Shown here piece after piece: positions 27,536-35,104 of a stretch of DNA of 64,000 nucleotides; the first letter of the stretch is position 1; each line of letters begins with the position of its first letter. This DNA is from Dehalococcoidia bacterium (GTDB lineage Bacteria > Chloroflexota > Dehalococcoidia > Bin125), in NCBI GenBank assembly GCA_022825265.1, contig JAJDXE010000010.1, positions 310,001 through 374,000 of the forward strand, written 5' to 3'. Both the position numbers and the translations under genes were made by a program. The notes beneath the pieces were generated by a model. That model was given only the letters and a program-made list of their open reading frames with translations, was not told the DNA's origin and did no database searches.

Positions 27536-29095
27536 CTAGGGGCGGAAGGTTGGTCCCGAGCCGGGTCCGAGTTGGGTCTTGATCACTGCCTGGGCGAGGT
27601 CGACGAAGTCGCAGAGGCGGGCTCGGGTGTCCCGAGGGTCGATCAGGTCGAGTCCGCTGGCCTCGGCGGTGCGGAAGGGGGAGGAGATGCGCTGGAAGGT
27701 CTCTTCGAGTTCCAGGCGCTTGGCATCCGGGTCGTCGGCCGATTCGATGATGCGGCGGAATGCGGCGCTGGTGCCTCCCTCGATGTGCATCGAGCCCCAG
27801 TGGCCCGAGACCCAGGCGTAGCGCCGGTAGAGATGCGGGCCGGGCCGGAACTGCAGGCTGCCGGCGAGGCCGAAGGATTGGCGACAGATGAAGGAGATCC
27901 AGGGCATCTTGCTGTGCACGATCGCGTGGACGAGTCGCGAGCCGGCGCGCTCGATGCCCTGTTCTTCCGACATTGGTCCGACGAGGAAGCCAGGGTCGTC
28001 CATGAGGACGACCATGGGGATGTGGAAGGTGTCGCAGAGCTGGACGAGCCGGGTCGACTTCTCGGCGGCGGCGACGTCCATCGAGCCTCCGCGCTGGTAG
28101 GGATTGTTGGTCATCACGCCGACGGGAAAGCCGTGGGCTCGGCCCAGGCCAACGATTCTTGATGTCCCATAGTCGGGCGCGATCTCGAAGAATGAGCCTT
28201 CATCGAGCACGCCTTCGAGGATTACGCGGACGTCGTAGGGTCGTCGCTTGTTGCGCGGAATCAGACTGAGTAGGCGCTCGTCGCGGCGGTTGGGATCGTC
28301 CGAGGTGTCGCCGCGCGGGGGCATCTGCCAGACGTTGTCGGGCATGTAGCTGAGGAAGCGTTTGACCTGCTCGATTGCCTCGGGTTCGTTCTCGGCGACG
28401 TTGTCGACGACTCCACTGATCCTCGTGTGGACGGCGTGTCCGCCGAGGTCTTCCTTGTCGATGTCGAGGCCGAGCGCTGCTTTGACGACGGGTGGTCCGC
28501 CGGGGAAGACCTGTCCGGTGCCTTTGGCGATCACGCTGAAGTGGCTGAGGCATGGGATGGGGGCGAGTCCGCCGGCCGCAGGGCCGAGCACGGCTGAGAC
28601 GACGGGCGCGATGTTGAGAATCCTGCAGATCTCATCGAACTGCCCGCCGTCGGGGATGTAGGTGCGGCCGAGGTCAGAGAACTCGGTCACGCTGCCGCCG
28701 GCTCCGTCGATCAGGTTGACCATCGGGAGCTGCATCTCGGTCGCGCTGGGATGACCGTGTCCGATATCAACGCCGCCGTCGTCGGTCCGGGCGGAGCCGC
28801 CGCGGATGGTGAAGTCCTGGCCTCTGAGGTAGACGCGTCGTCCGTTGACTTTGGCCAGTCCGCGGACGCTGCTGACCGGCGTGAAGGTGGCGAGATTGCC
28901 GTTTTCGTCGTAGGTCGCCTTGCCCTGGAGTTTGCCCATCTCGTCGAAGCTGCCGGGGTCGGCGAGCAGGTCGATGCGCTCGCGCACGGTGAGTTTGCCC
29001 TGGCTGTGCTGCCGCTCGATGCCGGACGGTCCACCCATGGCCTCTTTGAGCGCGTGGCGTCGGGCCAGTTCGTCGATCTCTTGCTGCCAGCTCAT
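27536..29095 (-). CDS. Acyl-CoA carboxylase carboxyltransferase subunit (PccB-like)
   Basis: A 519-aa carboxyltransferase that moves CO2 from carboxybiotin to acetyl-, propionyl- or another acyl-CoA. Typical elements are GKLTVRERIDLLADPGSF, RGQDFTIRGGS, NLIDGAGGSVTEFSDLG, and the C-terminal half with MDVAAAEKSTRLVQLCD and MSEEQGIERAGSRL. The start at 29095 is preceded by GAGGAG seven bases upstream. No biotin carboxylase or biotin carrier subunit is adjacent, so its partners must be elsewhere. Acyl specificity is not determined. Confidence 0.9.
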   Translation of the reverse strand: MSWQQEIDELARRHALKEAMGGPSGIERQHSQGKLTVRERIDLLADPGSFDEMGKLQGKATYDENGNLATFTPVSSVRGLAKVNGRRVYLRGQDFTIRGGSARTDDGGVDIGHGHPSATEMQLPMVNLIDGAGGSVTEFSDLGRTYIPDGGQFDEICRILNIAPVVSAVLGPAAGGLAPIPCLSHFSVIAKGTGQVFPGGPPVVKAALGLDIDKEDLGGHAVHTRISGVVDNVAENEPEAIEQVKRFLSYMPDNVWQMPPRGDTSDDPNRRDERLLSLIPRNKRRPYDVRVILEGVLDEGSFFEIAPDYGTSRIVGLGRAHGFPVGVMTNNPYQRGGSMDVAAAEKSTRLVQLCDTFHIPMVVLMDDPGFLVGPMSEEQGIERAGSRLVHAIVHSKMPWISFICRQSFGLAGSLQFRPGPHLYRRYAWVSGHWGSMHIEGGTSAAFRRIIESADDPDAKRLELEETFQRISSPFRTAEASGLDLIDPRDTRARLCDFVDLAQAVIKTQLGPGSGPTFRP

Positions 29096-29183
29096 GGATG
29101 ACTCCTCGGATGGATGGTTTGCCCTCGCTTCAGGGGGCAGCGATGCACGGACCATCGCCAGAGTAGCCTCGCGCGAGTTGCGA

Positions 29184-29888
29184 TCAGGGCAGGAGTTGGG
29201 CGGCGAGTTCGACGAAGTCGTTGACGATGATGTCGGGCTGGTAGGGCGATTCCTCGGTGGGCAGGTTGTAGCGGTTGACGTAGGCGGCTTTGAAGCCGCA
29301 GGTCTGGGCGCCGAGGATGTCGAAGGCATGGGCGGCGACCATCATGATTTCGGCTGGCTCGCAGTCGAGATGCTGGATTGCTTTGCGGTAGATCCCGGGT
29401 GCGGGCTTGAATGCTCCGACCTGCTCGACGGAGATGATGGCGTCGAAGTCGATGGGGACATTATTGGACAGTAGTTCTTCTAGGTACCACTGCTCGCCGT
29501 TGGAGAGGGCGACCAACTGGTAGCGCTCGGCGAGGGCGCGGAGGCCTTCGATGGCGTCGTCGTAGGGTTGCAGGTTCCTGTAGACCTGCATGAACTCCTG
29601 GACAGCGGCGTCGATGTAACTGACGTCGTGGTTCTTGAGGCAATAGACGAAGGCTCGGCGGCAAGTTTCGAGGTAGCCGCTGTGTCCGAGCATGAGGAGG
29701 TTGTCCTGGTACTGCTCGATTCGCTGGCGTCCTCGCCACTCGGCGTAGAAGGTGTCGCCGGTCAGGTCGGAGCCGTGGGCGGCGAGGAACTCTCCGGCGG
29801 GAGGGGCGAGGCTTCCGGTGAGGTCCATCACGGTGCCGAAGATGTCAAAGGTCAGAACCCTGACGCGGGCCAGCGAGTCGTCGGCCAT
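29184..29888 (-). CDS. HAD-superfamily hydrolase, haloacid dehalogenase type II-like
   Basis: A 234-aa HAD protein. The nucleophile Asp15 is in LTFDIFGTVMDL, motif II is LVALSNGEQ, the Lys is in GAFKPAPGIY, and the final motif is MMVAAHAFDILGAQ. The order and spacing match (S)-2-haloacid dehalogenases, although AAHAFD replaces the common SSNAWD, so dehalogenase activity is not certain. It lies 88 bases upstream of the carboxyltransferase gene on the same strand. The start at 29888 begins MADDSLARVRVL. Confidence 0.8.
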   Translation of the reverse strand: MADDSLARVRVLTFDIFGTVMDLTGSLAPPAGEFLAAHGSDLTGDTFYAEWRGRQRIEQYQDNLLMLGHSGYLETCRRAFVYCLKNHDVSYIDAAVQEFMQVYRNLQPYDDAIEGLRALAERYQLVALSNGEQWYLEELLSNNVPIDFDAIISVEQVGAFKPAPGIYRKAIQHLDCEPAEIMMVAAHAFDILGAQTCGFKAAYVNRYNLPTEESPYQPDIIVNDFVELAAQLLP

Positions 29889-30092
29889 GTGATCGTCCTT
29901 TCGCCCGAGGGCTCCCGGAGCCATTCGGCAGTCATGCTAGTTGCGGAGTCTTGTTTCGGACTTCCCGTCCTCGTCCTGTCGGATCATCGACGAGCCTACG
30001 GTGCGGCCGGCGCTGGTTTGCTGGAGTTATGTGATGTCGCGAGACGCGCTTTCAGGTTTCAGGCGAAATGTTTTTCGGGGTCCTGAGAGAGC

Positions 30093-30117
30093 GATCTCCA
30101 GTGTATTGCTGGAGATC
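30093..30117. other. Perfect hairpin followed by a T-rich tract
   Basis: GATCTCCAG (30093-30101), seven-base loop TGTATTG, CTGGAGATC (30109-30117), then ATGAGATTTTTCTTTC. The form resembles an intrinsic terminator for + strand transcription, but no intact + strand gene ends just upstream. It may be a relict of decayed DNA in the 29889-30301 gap. Confidence 0.4.
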
Positions 30118-30120
30118 ATG

Positions 30121-30220
30121 AGATTTTTCTTTCAGGTTTTTCCAGGTTTGTTCGGTCTGGTTCAGGGATTTCTGGACGGATTTGTTCGATCTTGTTCGGT
30201 TTTCGTTCGGATTTGTGCGG
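30121..30220. repeat. Degenerate 10-bp periodic repeat, locus 1
   Basis: About ten loosely conserved decamers in phase, such as TTCAGGTTTT, TCCAGGTTTG, TTCGGTCTGG, and then GTTCGGTTTT and GTTCGGATTT. T-tracts recur every helical turn. The same motif appears at 61993-62100 and, inverted, at 38811-38870. It lies in a 413-base gap without an intact gene (29889-30301), upstream of a metallopeptidase remnant. Confidence 0.6.
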
Positions 30221-30301
30221 TGGTGTGCGCTCGTGGAGTGTGCTGTCGGGGAACGTGCGGCTCCTGGAGCGTCATGTGGAGCAGTGGAGGACGGACCGAA
30301 C

Positions 30302-30703
30302 TCAGACGGACAGGTCGTGCCTCTGTTCGGCGATGCGGAACTTGAGCTTGTCGCTCGGCGACTGCGAGGGGAACGGGTCCATCGGCGGGTTGCCGAAGTC
30401 CCGGTTGAGTGCGATCCGGAAACAGTGGGTGAGCATGAGCAGGTTGAAACGTCTAGTGAACACATCGAAGCCACTGTTGGCAAGCGGGCTCAGTGGATCA
30501 TGAGGCACAACGGCAGGACTGACCAGGCTCCTCCGCGCCGTCGCTTCGTCAGCGGGGAGTCCCTGCAGTACCTCGGCCGATCTGTCCGCCTGACGGTCCG
30601 CGCCACTGATGCGAAGGCTGTTGGAATCCGGGTCCATCACTGGCAGTTTGATGCGGAGGTCCCGAACTCCTGTCAGGAGACGAACGCCGCGAGGCGGGCC
30701 TAA
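30302..30703 (+). pseudogene. Remnant of an M48/YgjP-type (DUF45) metallopeptidase
   Basis: An open stretch whose product resembles the N-terminal half of YgjP-family metallopeptidases: LFGDAELELVARRL, then IEATVGKRAQWIMRH, and RRRFVSGESLQYLGRSVRL, the last being the family's glycine-tyrosine-leucine block. The C-terminal half with the HExxH zinc site is absent; the frame ends at a TAA (30701-30703) and no HExxH appears in the next 400 bases in any frame I read. It is interpreted as a truncated pseudogene. Intact homologues often sit near restriction-modification or mobile genes. The identification is by pattern memory. Confidence 0.5.
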
Positions 30704-31070
30704 CGAGACCGTACTGCGAACTTTCCTGTGGGAGGTGGCGCTGTAGGTGCCAGCTCGGTTCCCAATGACCTCACTGGTCTCCGCCGGGTTGGAGGCCCTT
30801 TACCTGGACAACGGCGAATCGAATTGCGAACTCTTGACTGGGCGGTATCGCTCTCAGAAGGATCCAAACAACCGGGATGCGCTCCCGGCGGCCCCGTCCG
30901 AAAGTGGTCGCTTGGGCGCATCTTCCGAAGTGAAGGCAGTCAACCCGAGCCCACAATTCGGGTCAGTGATGGAGGGGGCTTGATTATGCGGAAAGTCTCG
31001 GTCGTCCGAGCTGGCGCCACGGGCACGGCATTGAGGCGCCATCGGACAGCGCAGCGAGAAGAGGCGCCGC
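30704..31070. other. Gap with no recognisable gene
   Basis: This 367-base stretch follows the metallopeptidase remnant. Short open frames exist on both strands but none has a convincing ribosome-binding site, a known motif or a natural amino-acid composition. No tRNA-like fold or inverted repeat was seen. It is probably decayed DNA. Confidence 0.5.
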
Positions 31071-31277
31071 TCAGGTGGCAGCGTCGACAGTGTTCGGCCA
31101 GATCCCGAGCGAAATTCGGATCTCGTTGAGTGACATACCGGACGTGATCGTCGCCGCCGCCTGCAGCGTGTCGTTGTCGCCGGCCGCGCTCTGCTCGCGC
31201 ATCTCTTCGTAGAGCTGGAGCGTCATTCGTCGACGCAGCTCGGCGGGGGAAGGGGCTTTCGACTGTTGAGTGGTCAT
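31071..31277 (-). CDS. Small hypothetical protein
   Basis: A 68-aa protein starting MTTQQSKAPSPAELRRRMT. Mainly helical (LQLYEEMREQSAAGDNDTLQ) with a C-terminal hydrophobic turn (MSLNEIRISLGIWP). The upstream sequence on this strand contains GAAAGGACCAGC before the ATG, a fair ribosome-binding site. Not recognised; it could be a short regulator. It lies in a decayed region, so a fragment of a larger gene cannot be excluded. Confidence 0.45.
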   Translation of the reverse strand: MTTQQSKAPSPAELRRRMTLQLYEEMREQSAAGDNDTLQAAATITSGMSLNEIRISLGIWPNTVDAAT

Positions 31278-31400
31278 GCTGGTCCTTTCAACTGGCCACC
31301 GAAATCGTAGTGGCAGACTCCACCTCCGGACTGAGCAGATCAAGTAGGAATCCGGCAAGTGCGGACTACCACTTGTAACCGCCGCCGCCTGCGGAATCGC

Positions 31401-32702
31401 TTAGTGGTCCGCGTCGTCCGCTCGAATCCAGTCCGCCGCCGTCAGATCGGTGAACAGCCGCCGGCGCCAGAGCCACCAGCGCACGCGCGGCGTCGAGAGG
31501 GCCAATAGGCCGGCTCCAAGCAGGAAGCTCGCCATCGTCAGCAGCGCCGCCTGCGGGCCAAACGAGTCGACCAGCGCGCCGGCAATGATCGCCCCGATCA
31601 GGATCGTGCCCTGGGCCAGATTCATCAGTGTGAGAGCCTGTGCGCGCATCTCCTCGGGGGCGTGGGCCAACAGCGCGAGATTGGCCACCGTGACCATGTT
31701 GTAGACGCAGGCGGTGGCGAAGAACACGCAGACCGCGACGATCGCGAGGTGCGGCGCCAGGGAAATCCCGGCCAGCGCCGCGCCGCCCGTCGAGATCAAC
31801 CCGACCATCAGGAGGTTCGGCGAGCGGATCTCCTTCAACGAAGCCAACCAGACCGCGCCCAGGGTCGCGCCGAGCCCGCCGACGGCTGCCAGGTATCCCA
31901 CCCACGAGCGATGCTGCCCCAGTTCGTCGATCACGATCAGCGGCATCAGCACCGCCTCGTAGGGCTGCAAGAACATGTATGACATCGCTGCGAGGACCAG
32001 CACAGCCAGCGGCCAGCGGGTGGCCATCGCCCACCGTCCTCCGGCCGTGATTCGCTGCACCATGGACTGATCGATTTCCCGCTCGCCAGGCTGCGACTGG
32101 CCACGGGCCTGAATCAGAGCCCCGAACAGCGCCGCCAGCAGGCTGAACGCGGTCATCAGGCCGAACATCCAGGTGAAGTCGGCGATGCTGAGCAGCAACC
32201 CGGCCAGCAGCGCGCCGCCGATCTTCACCGATGTCTGTCCGGTCTGCGATAGCGCGGTAGCAGAGCGTAGGTGGGATGACTCGACGATTGTGGGCAGCAT
32301 CGCCCTTCGAGCCAGGTTGAAGAAGACGAAGCCGATCCCCGACAGCGCCGACAGCGCGATCACCTGCCAGCTCTGCGCCTGGTCCACGATCAGCAGGACG
32401 AACAGCGCGCCCGAGGCCGCGCCGTTGGTCAGAAACGAGCCGATCAGCACCCGTCGATAGGGATAGCGGTCAACGATGATGCCCGCGAACGGGGAGAGCA
32501 GCAGATTCGGCGCCATCCAGGCCGCCAGCACCGCGCCCAGCAGCACGGCGGACCCGGTCAGTTCGACGATCAGCACTGCCCGAGCAACCAGCTCGATCGC
32601 CAGCGCTGCCGAGCGCACAAACGTCGCCGCCCAGAGCACGCGGAAGTCGCGGTAGCCGAACGCGGCGAAGGTCTCCGGGTTGAACAAGTGACGCCTCTCC
32701 AC
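31401..32702 (-). CDS. MFS transporter
   Basis: A 433-aa major facilitator with about 12 hydrophobic segments. The N-terminus FGYRDFRVLWAATFVRSAAL and the loop-2 motif GIIVDRYPYRRVLIGS (between helices 2 and 3) are typical of the drug/siderophore exporter branch (MFS_3, EntS-like). The substrate is not predictable. The start is GTG at 32702. It is divergent from the histidine kinase with a 257-base gap that may hold promoters for both. Confidence 0.85.
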   Translation of the reverse strand: MERRHLFNPETFAAFGYRDFRVLWAATFVRSAALAIELVARAVLIVELTGSAVLLGAVLAAWMAPNLLLSPFAGIIVDRYPYRRVLIGSFLTNGAASGALFVLLIVDQAQSWQVIALSALSGIGFVFFNLARRAMLPTIVESSHLRSATALSQTGQTSVKIGGALLAGLLLSIADFTWMFGLMTAFSLLAALFGALIQARGQSQPGEREIDQSMVQRITAGGRWAMATRWPLAVLVLAAMSYMFLQPYEAVLMPLIVIDELGQHRSWVGYLAAVGGLGATLGAVWLASLKEIRSPNLLMVGLISTGGAALAGISLAPHLAIVAVCVFFATACVYNMVTVANLALLAHAPEEMRAQALTLMNLAQGTILIGAIIAGALVDSFGPQAALLTMASFLLGAGLLALSTPRVRWWLWRRRLFTDLTAADWIRADDADH

Positions 32703-32959
32703 GCTCGCAGCCCGAACACCTGTCGCTCCCCCGGGGAGTCCATCCTGCCAGCCGCCCGCTCAGCGCATTGACTCTCAGGCGCGACACCCGTCCGAGTCGT
32801 GCTCGAGATAGAGCATTCCATTCCGTATCCGACTTGCGATAGATCAGACAGACGGCGATGGGTTATCTCTTTTGCCCACGTTGCGAACAGCAGGATGCCC
32901 AATCGGGATTGGTGCAAGTCGCTCTGCTGCTCGCAGGGCGACCGATATAGATTCAGATT

Positions 32960-34249
32960 GTGAGCGACGCGCAACAGAGGGCACTTCAACAGCATGAACA
33001 TGGGCCGGGTCGGACCGGAACACGGCACGTGCCGAGGGGAGGAAGCGCTCTCCTGCGGGGATGGTTGTCGTCGGTCACGTTGGGCGAGCCGGACGTCGTC
33101 GCCTATGCGACCCGAGTCTCGCTCTGGGGCCGTTGGTTCATCTGGCTGGTCGTCATCTTCCTCGTTGCCTACCGTCCCGACTTCTGGTACCCCGAGCGCG
33201 CGGACACGCTGGCCCTGCCGATCCTCCAGTTGTTGGGCAATGGCCTGCTCCACTATCGGCTGCGCACACGCAAGCCAATCACTCAGCAACTGCTGCTGCT
33301 GGTCAGCGCGTCGGACCTGGCGCAGATCGTGTTCGCCGTCGCGGTCCTCGGCGGCTACTCGACCTTTGCCTACCTCGGCTTCTATCCGGCCCTCGGCCTC
33401 TTCGCGGTGCTCTTTTCCTCATTCTGGGCCACCGTCGCCTGGACGTCGTTGGCTGCGTCGCTCTACGTCGCCATCTGCGTCTGGACCGGGGGTGGACTGG
33501 ACCTCGAACTGGGCCAGGAGAAGGTGCTGGTCGGCAGAGTCGCGACGATGTACGTGATCGCCGTCGGCATCGGCATGCTCGTCCGCTTCGAGCGCCTGCG
33601 TTGGCAGTCGGCTGTGTTCCGCGAACAACAACTGCGCAGGGAACGGATCGAGCTGTCCCAGAAGATCCACGACACAACCGCTCAGACCGCGTTCATGATC
33701 AACCTCGGCATTCACCGAGCCAGGACGCTGGCGGGCGATGCCAATGCCGAGTTGCTCTCCGCTCTCGACGCGACCTCGTCATTGTCGCAGTCGGCGATGT
33801 GGGAGATGCGCGGACCGATCGACGCCGGCCACATCGTCGAGGGTCGCGAGCTCGGTCAGGTCCTGTCCTCGCACTGTGCCACCTTCGAGCGGATCACGGG
33901 AATCACTACCACCATGTCGCAGATGGGGTCCGAGCCAACCATGCCGACCGAAACGCGCTCTCGCCTATTCTCCATCGCCCACAACGCCCTCACCAATGCC
34001 TTTCTGCACGCCAGTCCGGGACGGGTCGAGGTCGGCCTGTGCTTCAGCGGCGACGAAGTCGCCCTACGCATCACGGATGACGGCGTCGGTCTGCCAGACG
34101 ATTACGCCGCGCGCGGCCGTGGGATCAGCGGCATGATGGACGATGCCGTCCGCATGGGAGGAACGTTGATGCTGGACGGTGGGAATTCCGGAGGCGGAAC
34201 GACGATCACTTGCGTGGTGCCTCGCCCGAGGGACGGGAGCCGAGACTGA
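32960..34249 (+). CDS. Membrane sensor histidine kinase, NarL-partner (HisKA_3) type
   Basis: A 429-aa kinase. The N-terminal 200 residues contain several membrane helices (WGRWFIWLVVIFLVAY and similar) without a large extracellular loop. The phospho-accepting His is near 237 in LSQKIHDTTAQTAF. The ATPase domain has AHNALTNAFLHASPG (N box), ITDDGVGLPDDYAARGRGIS (G1 and G2) and a Gly-rich end GGNSGGGTTI. The start is GTG at 32960; an in-frame ATG at about 32993 is an alternative. One base separates its stop from the response regulator, so the two form an operon. The signal sensed is unknown. Confidence 0.92.
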   Translation: MSDAQQRALQQHEHGPGRTGTRHVPRGGSALLRGWLSSVTLGEPDVVAYATRVSLWGRWFIWLVVIFLVAYRPDFWYPERADTLALPILQLLGNGLLHYRLRTRKPITQQLLLLVSASDLAQIVFAVAVLGGYSTFAYLGFYPALGLFAVLFSSFWATVAWTSLAASLYVAICVWTGGGLDLELGQEKVLVGRVATMYVIAVGIGMLVRFERLRWQSAVFREQQLRRERIELSQKIHDTTAQTAFMINLGIHRARTLAGDANAELLSALDATSSLSQSAMWEMRGPIDAGHIVEGRELGQVLSSHCATFERITGITTTMSQMGSEPTMPTETRSRLFSIAHNALTNAFLHASPGRVEVGLCFSGDEVALRITDDGVGLPDDYAARGRGISGMMDDAVRMGGTLMLDGGNSGGGTTITCVVPRPRDGSRD

Positions 34250-34250
34250 A

Positions 34251-34943
34251 ATGACTGCCGGTAACCCAATCAGCGTGATGATCGTGGACGACCATCCGAT
34301 CGTGAGAAGCGGCCTGCAAGACCTGCTTGAGGGCTCCGGCCGGTTCGTCGTGGTGGCGCAGGCAGGCGACGGCGAGGAGGCGTTACGACTGGCGGAGGAG
34401 GCGCAGCCGCAGGTCGTGATCATGGACGTGATCATGCCTGGCAAGGACGGCATCGAGACCTGTCGCGAACTGATGACCCTGCTGCCTGAGACACGGGTGA
34501 TGATGTTGACCGCCGCGACGCAACAAGATGCCGTGATCGACGCGATCGCCGCCGGCGCCAGCGGCTACCTCGAGAAGTATGCGCCCCCGGAAGCCTTGCT
34601 CGCGGCGCTGTCGGACGTGGCCGAAGGCCGTCTCCGCGTCCCCGACGAAGCGGTCAAGCGGGTCTTCGCGATGCTCAAGGGTCCGCGCCGGATTGACCCC
34701 GGCAGACCTGCTGACCGCTTGACGGCAATCGAGCGGCAGACGCTGACCCTGTTCGCCAAGGGAACGCCGTACGCCGAGATCGCCAGGCAGCGGGGCAACA
34801 GCGTCGTCACGGTGCGCAACACGCTCTACCGCATCCAGGACAAGCTGGGCATCGAGACCAAGCAGGAACTGGTGATCTGGGCGGTACGCAGCGGCCTGCT
34901 CGACGACGTCGTCGTCGGCATCGATGAACAGCGATTCCCGTAG
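34251..34943 (+). CDS. NarL/LuxR-family response regulator
   Basis: A 230-aa two-domain regulator. The receiver has the acidic pocket VDDHP, phospho-acceptor D59 in VVIMDVIMPGKDG, the Thr in MLTAAT, and Lys in GYLEKYAPPEA. The C-terminal LuxR-type helix-turn-helix spans LTAIERQTLTLFAKGTPYAE and continues RQRGNSVVTVRNTLYRIQDK. It should bind DNA when phosphorylated by the kinase encoded directly upstream. The next gene, 161 bases away on the same strand, is the large secreted protein, a plausible but unproven target. Confidence 0.93.
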   Translation: MTAGNPISVMIVDDHPIVRSGLQDLLEGSGRFVVVAQAGDGEEALRLAEEAQPQVVIMDVIMPGKDGIETCRELMTLLPETRVMMLTAATQQDAVIDAIAAGASGYLEKYAPPEALLAALSDVAEGRLRVPDEAVKRVFAMLKGPRRIDPGRPADRLTAIERQTLTLFAKGTPYAEIARQRGNSVVTVRNTLYRIQDKLGIETKQELVIWAVRSGLLDDVVVGIDEQRFP

Positions 34944-35104
34944 CGTCCCCATCCGTCGGGCCGAAGGCCGGCGTGCGTTCGCATCTGTGGTCAAACCGCT
35001 ACATCTCACTTGAGCAAAGGGAAAGCTGGAACCGGCTCTTCTGATCTATCGACTCTCGGCACCTGTCGGCACACTTCGAAGCAGGCGCTGAGGGGGACGT
35101 TGAC

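Noticed and set aside
30121..30220. CRISPR array for the periodic repeats
   Set aside because: Units are about 10 bp, degenerate and without spacers; no cas genes are present.
30704..31070. Small genes in the gap after the metallopeptidase remnant
   Set aside because: Frames lack ribosome-binding sites, known motifs and natural composition.
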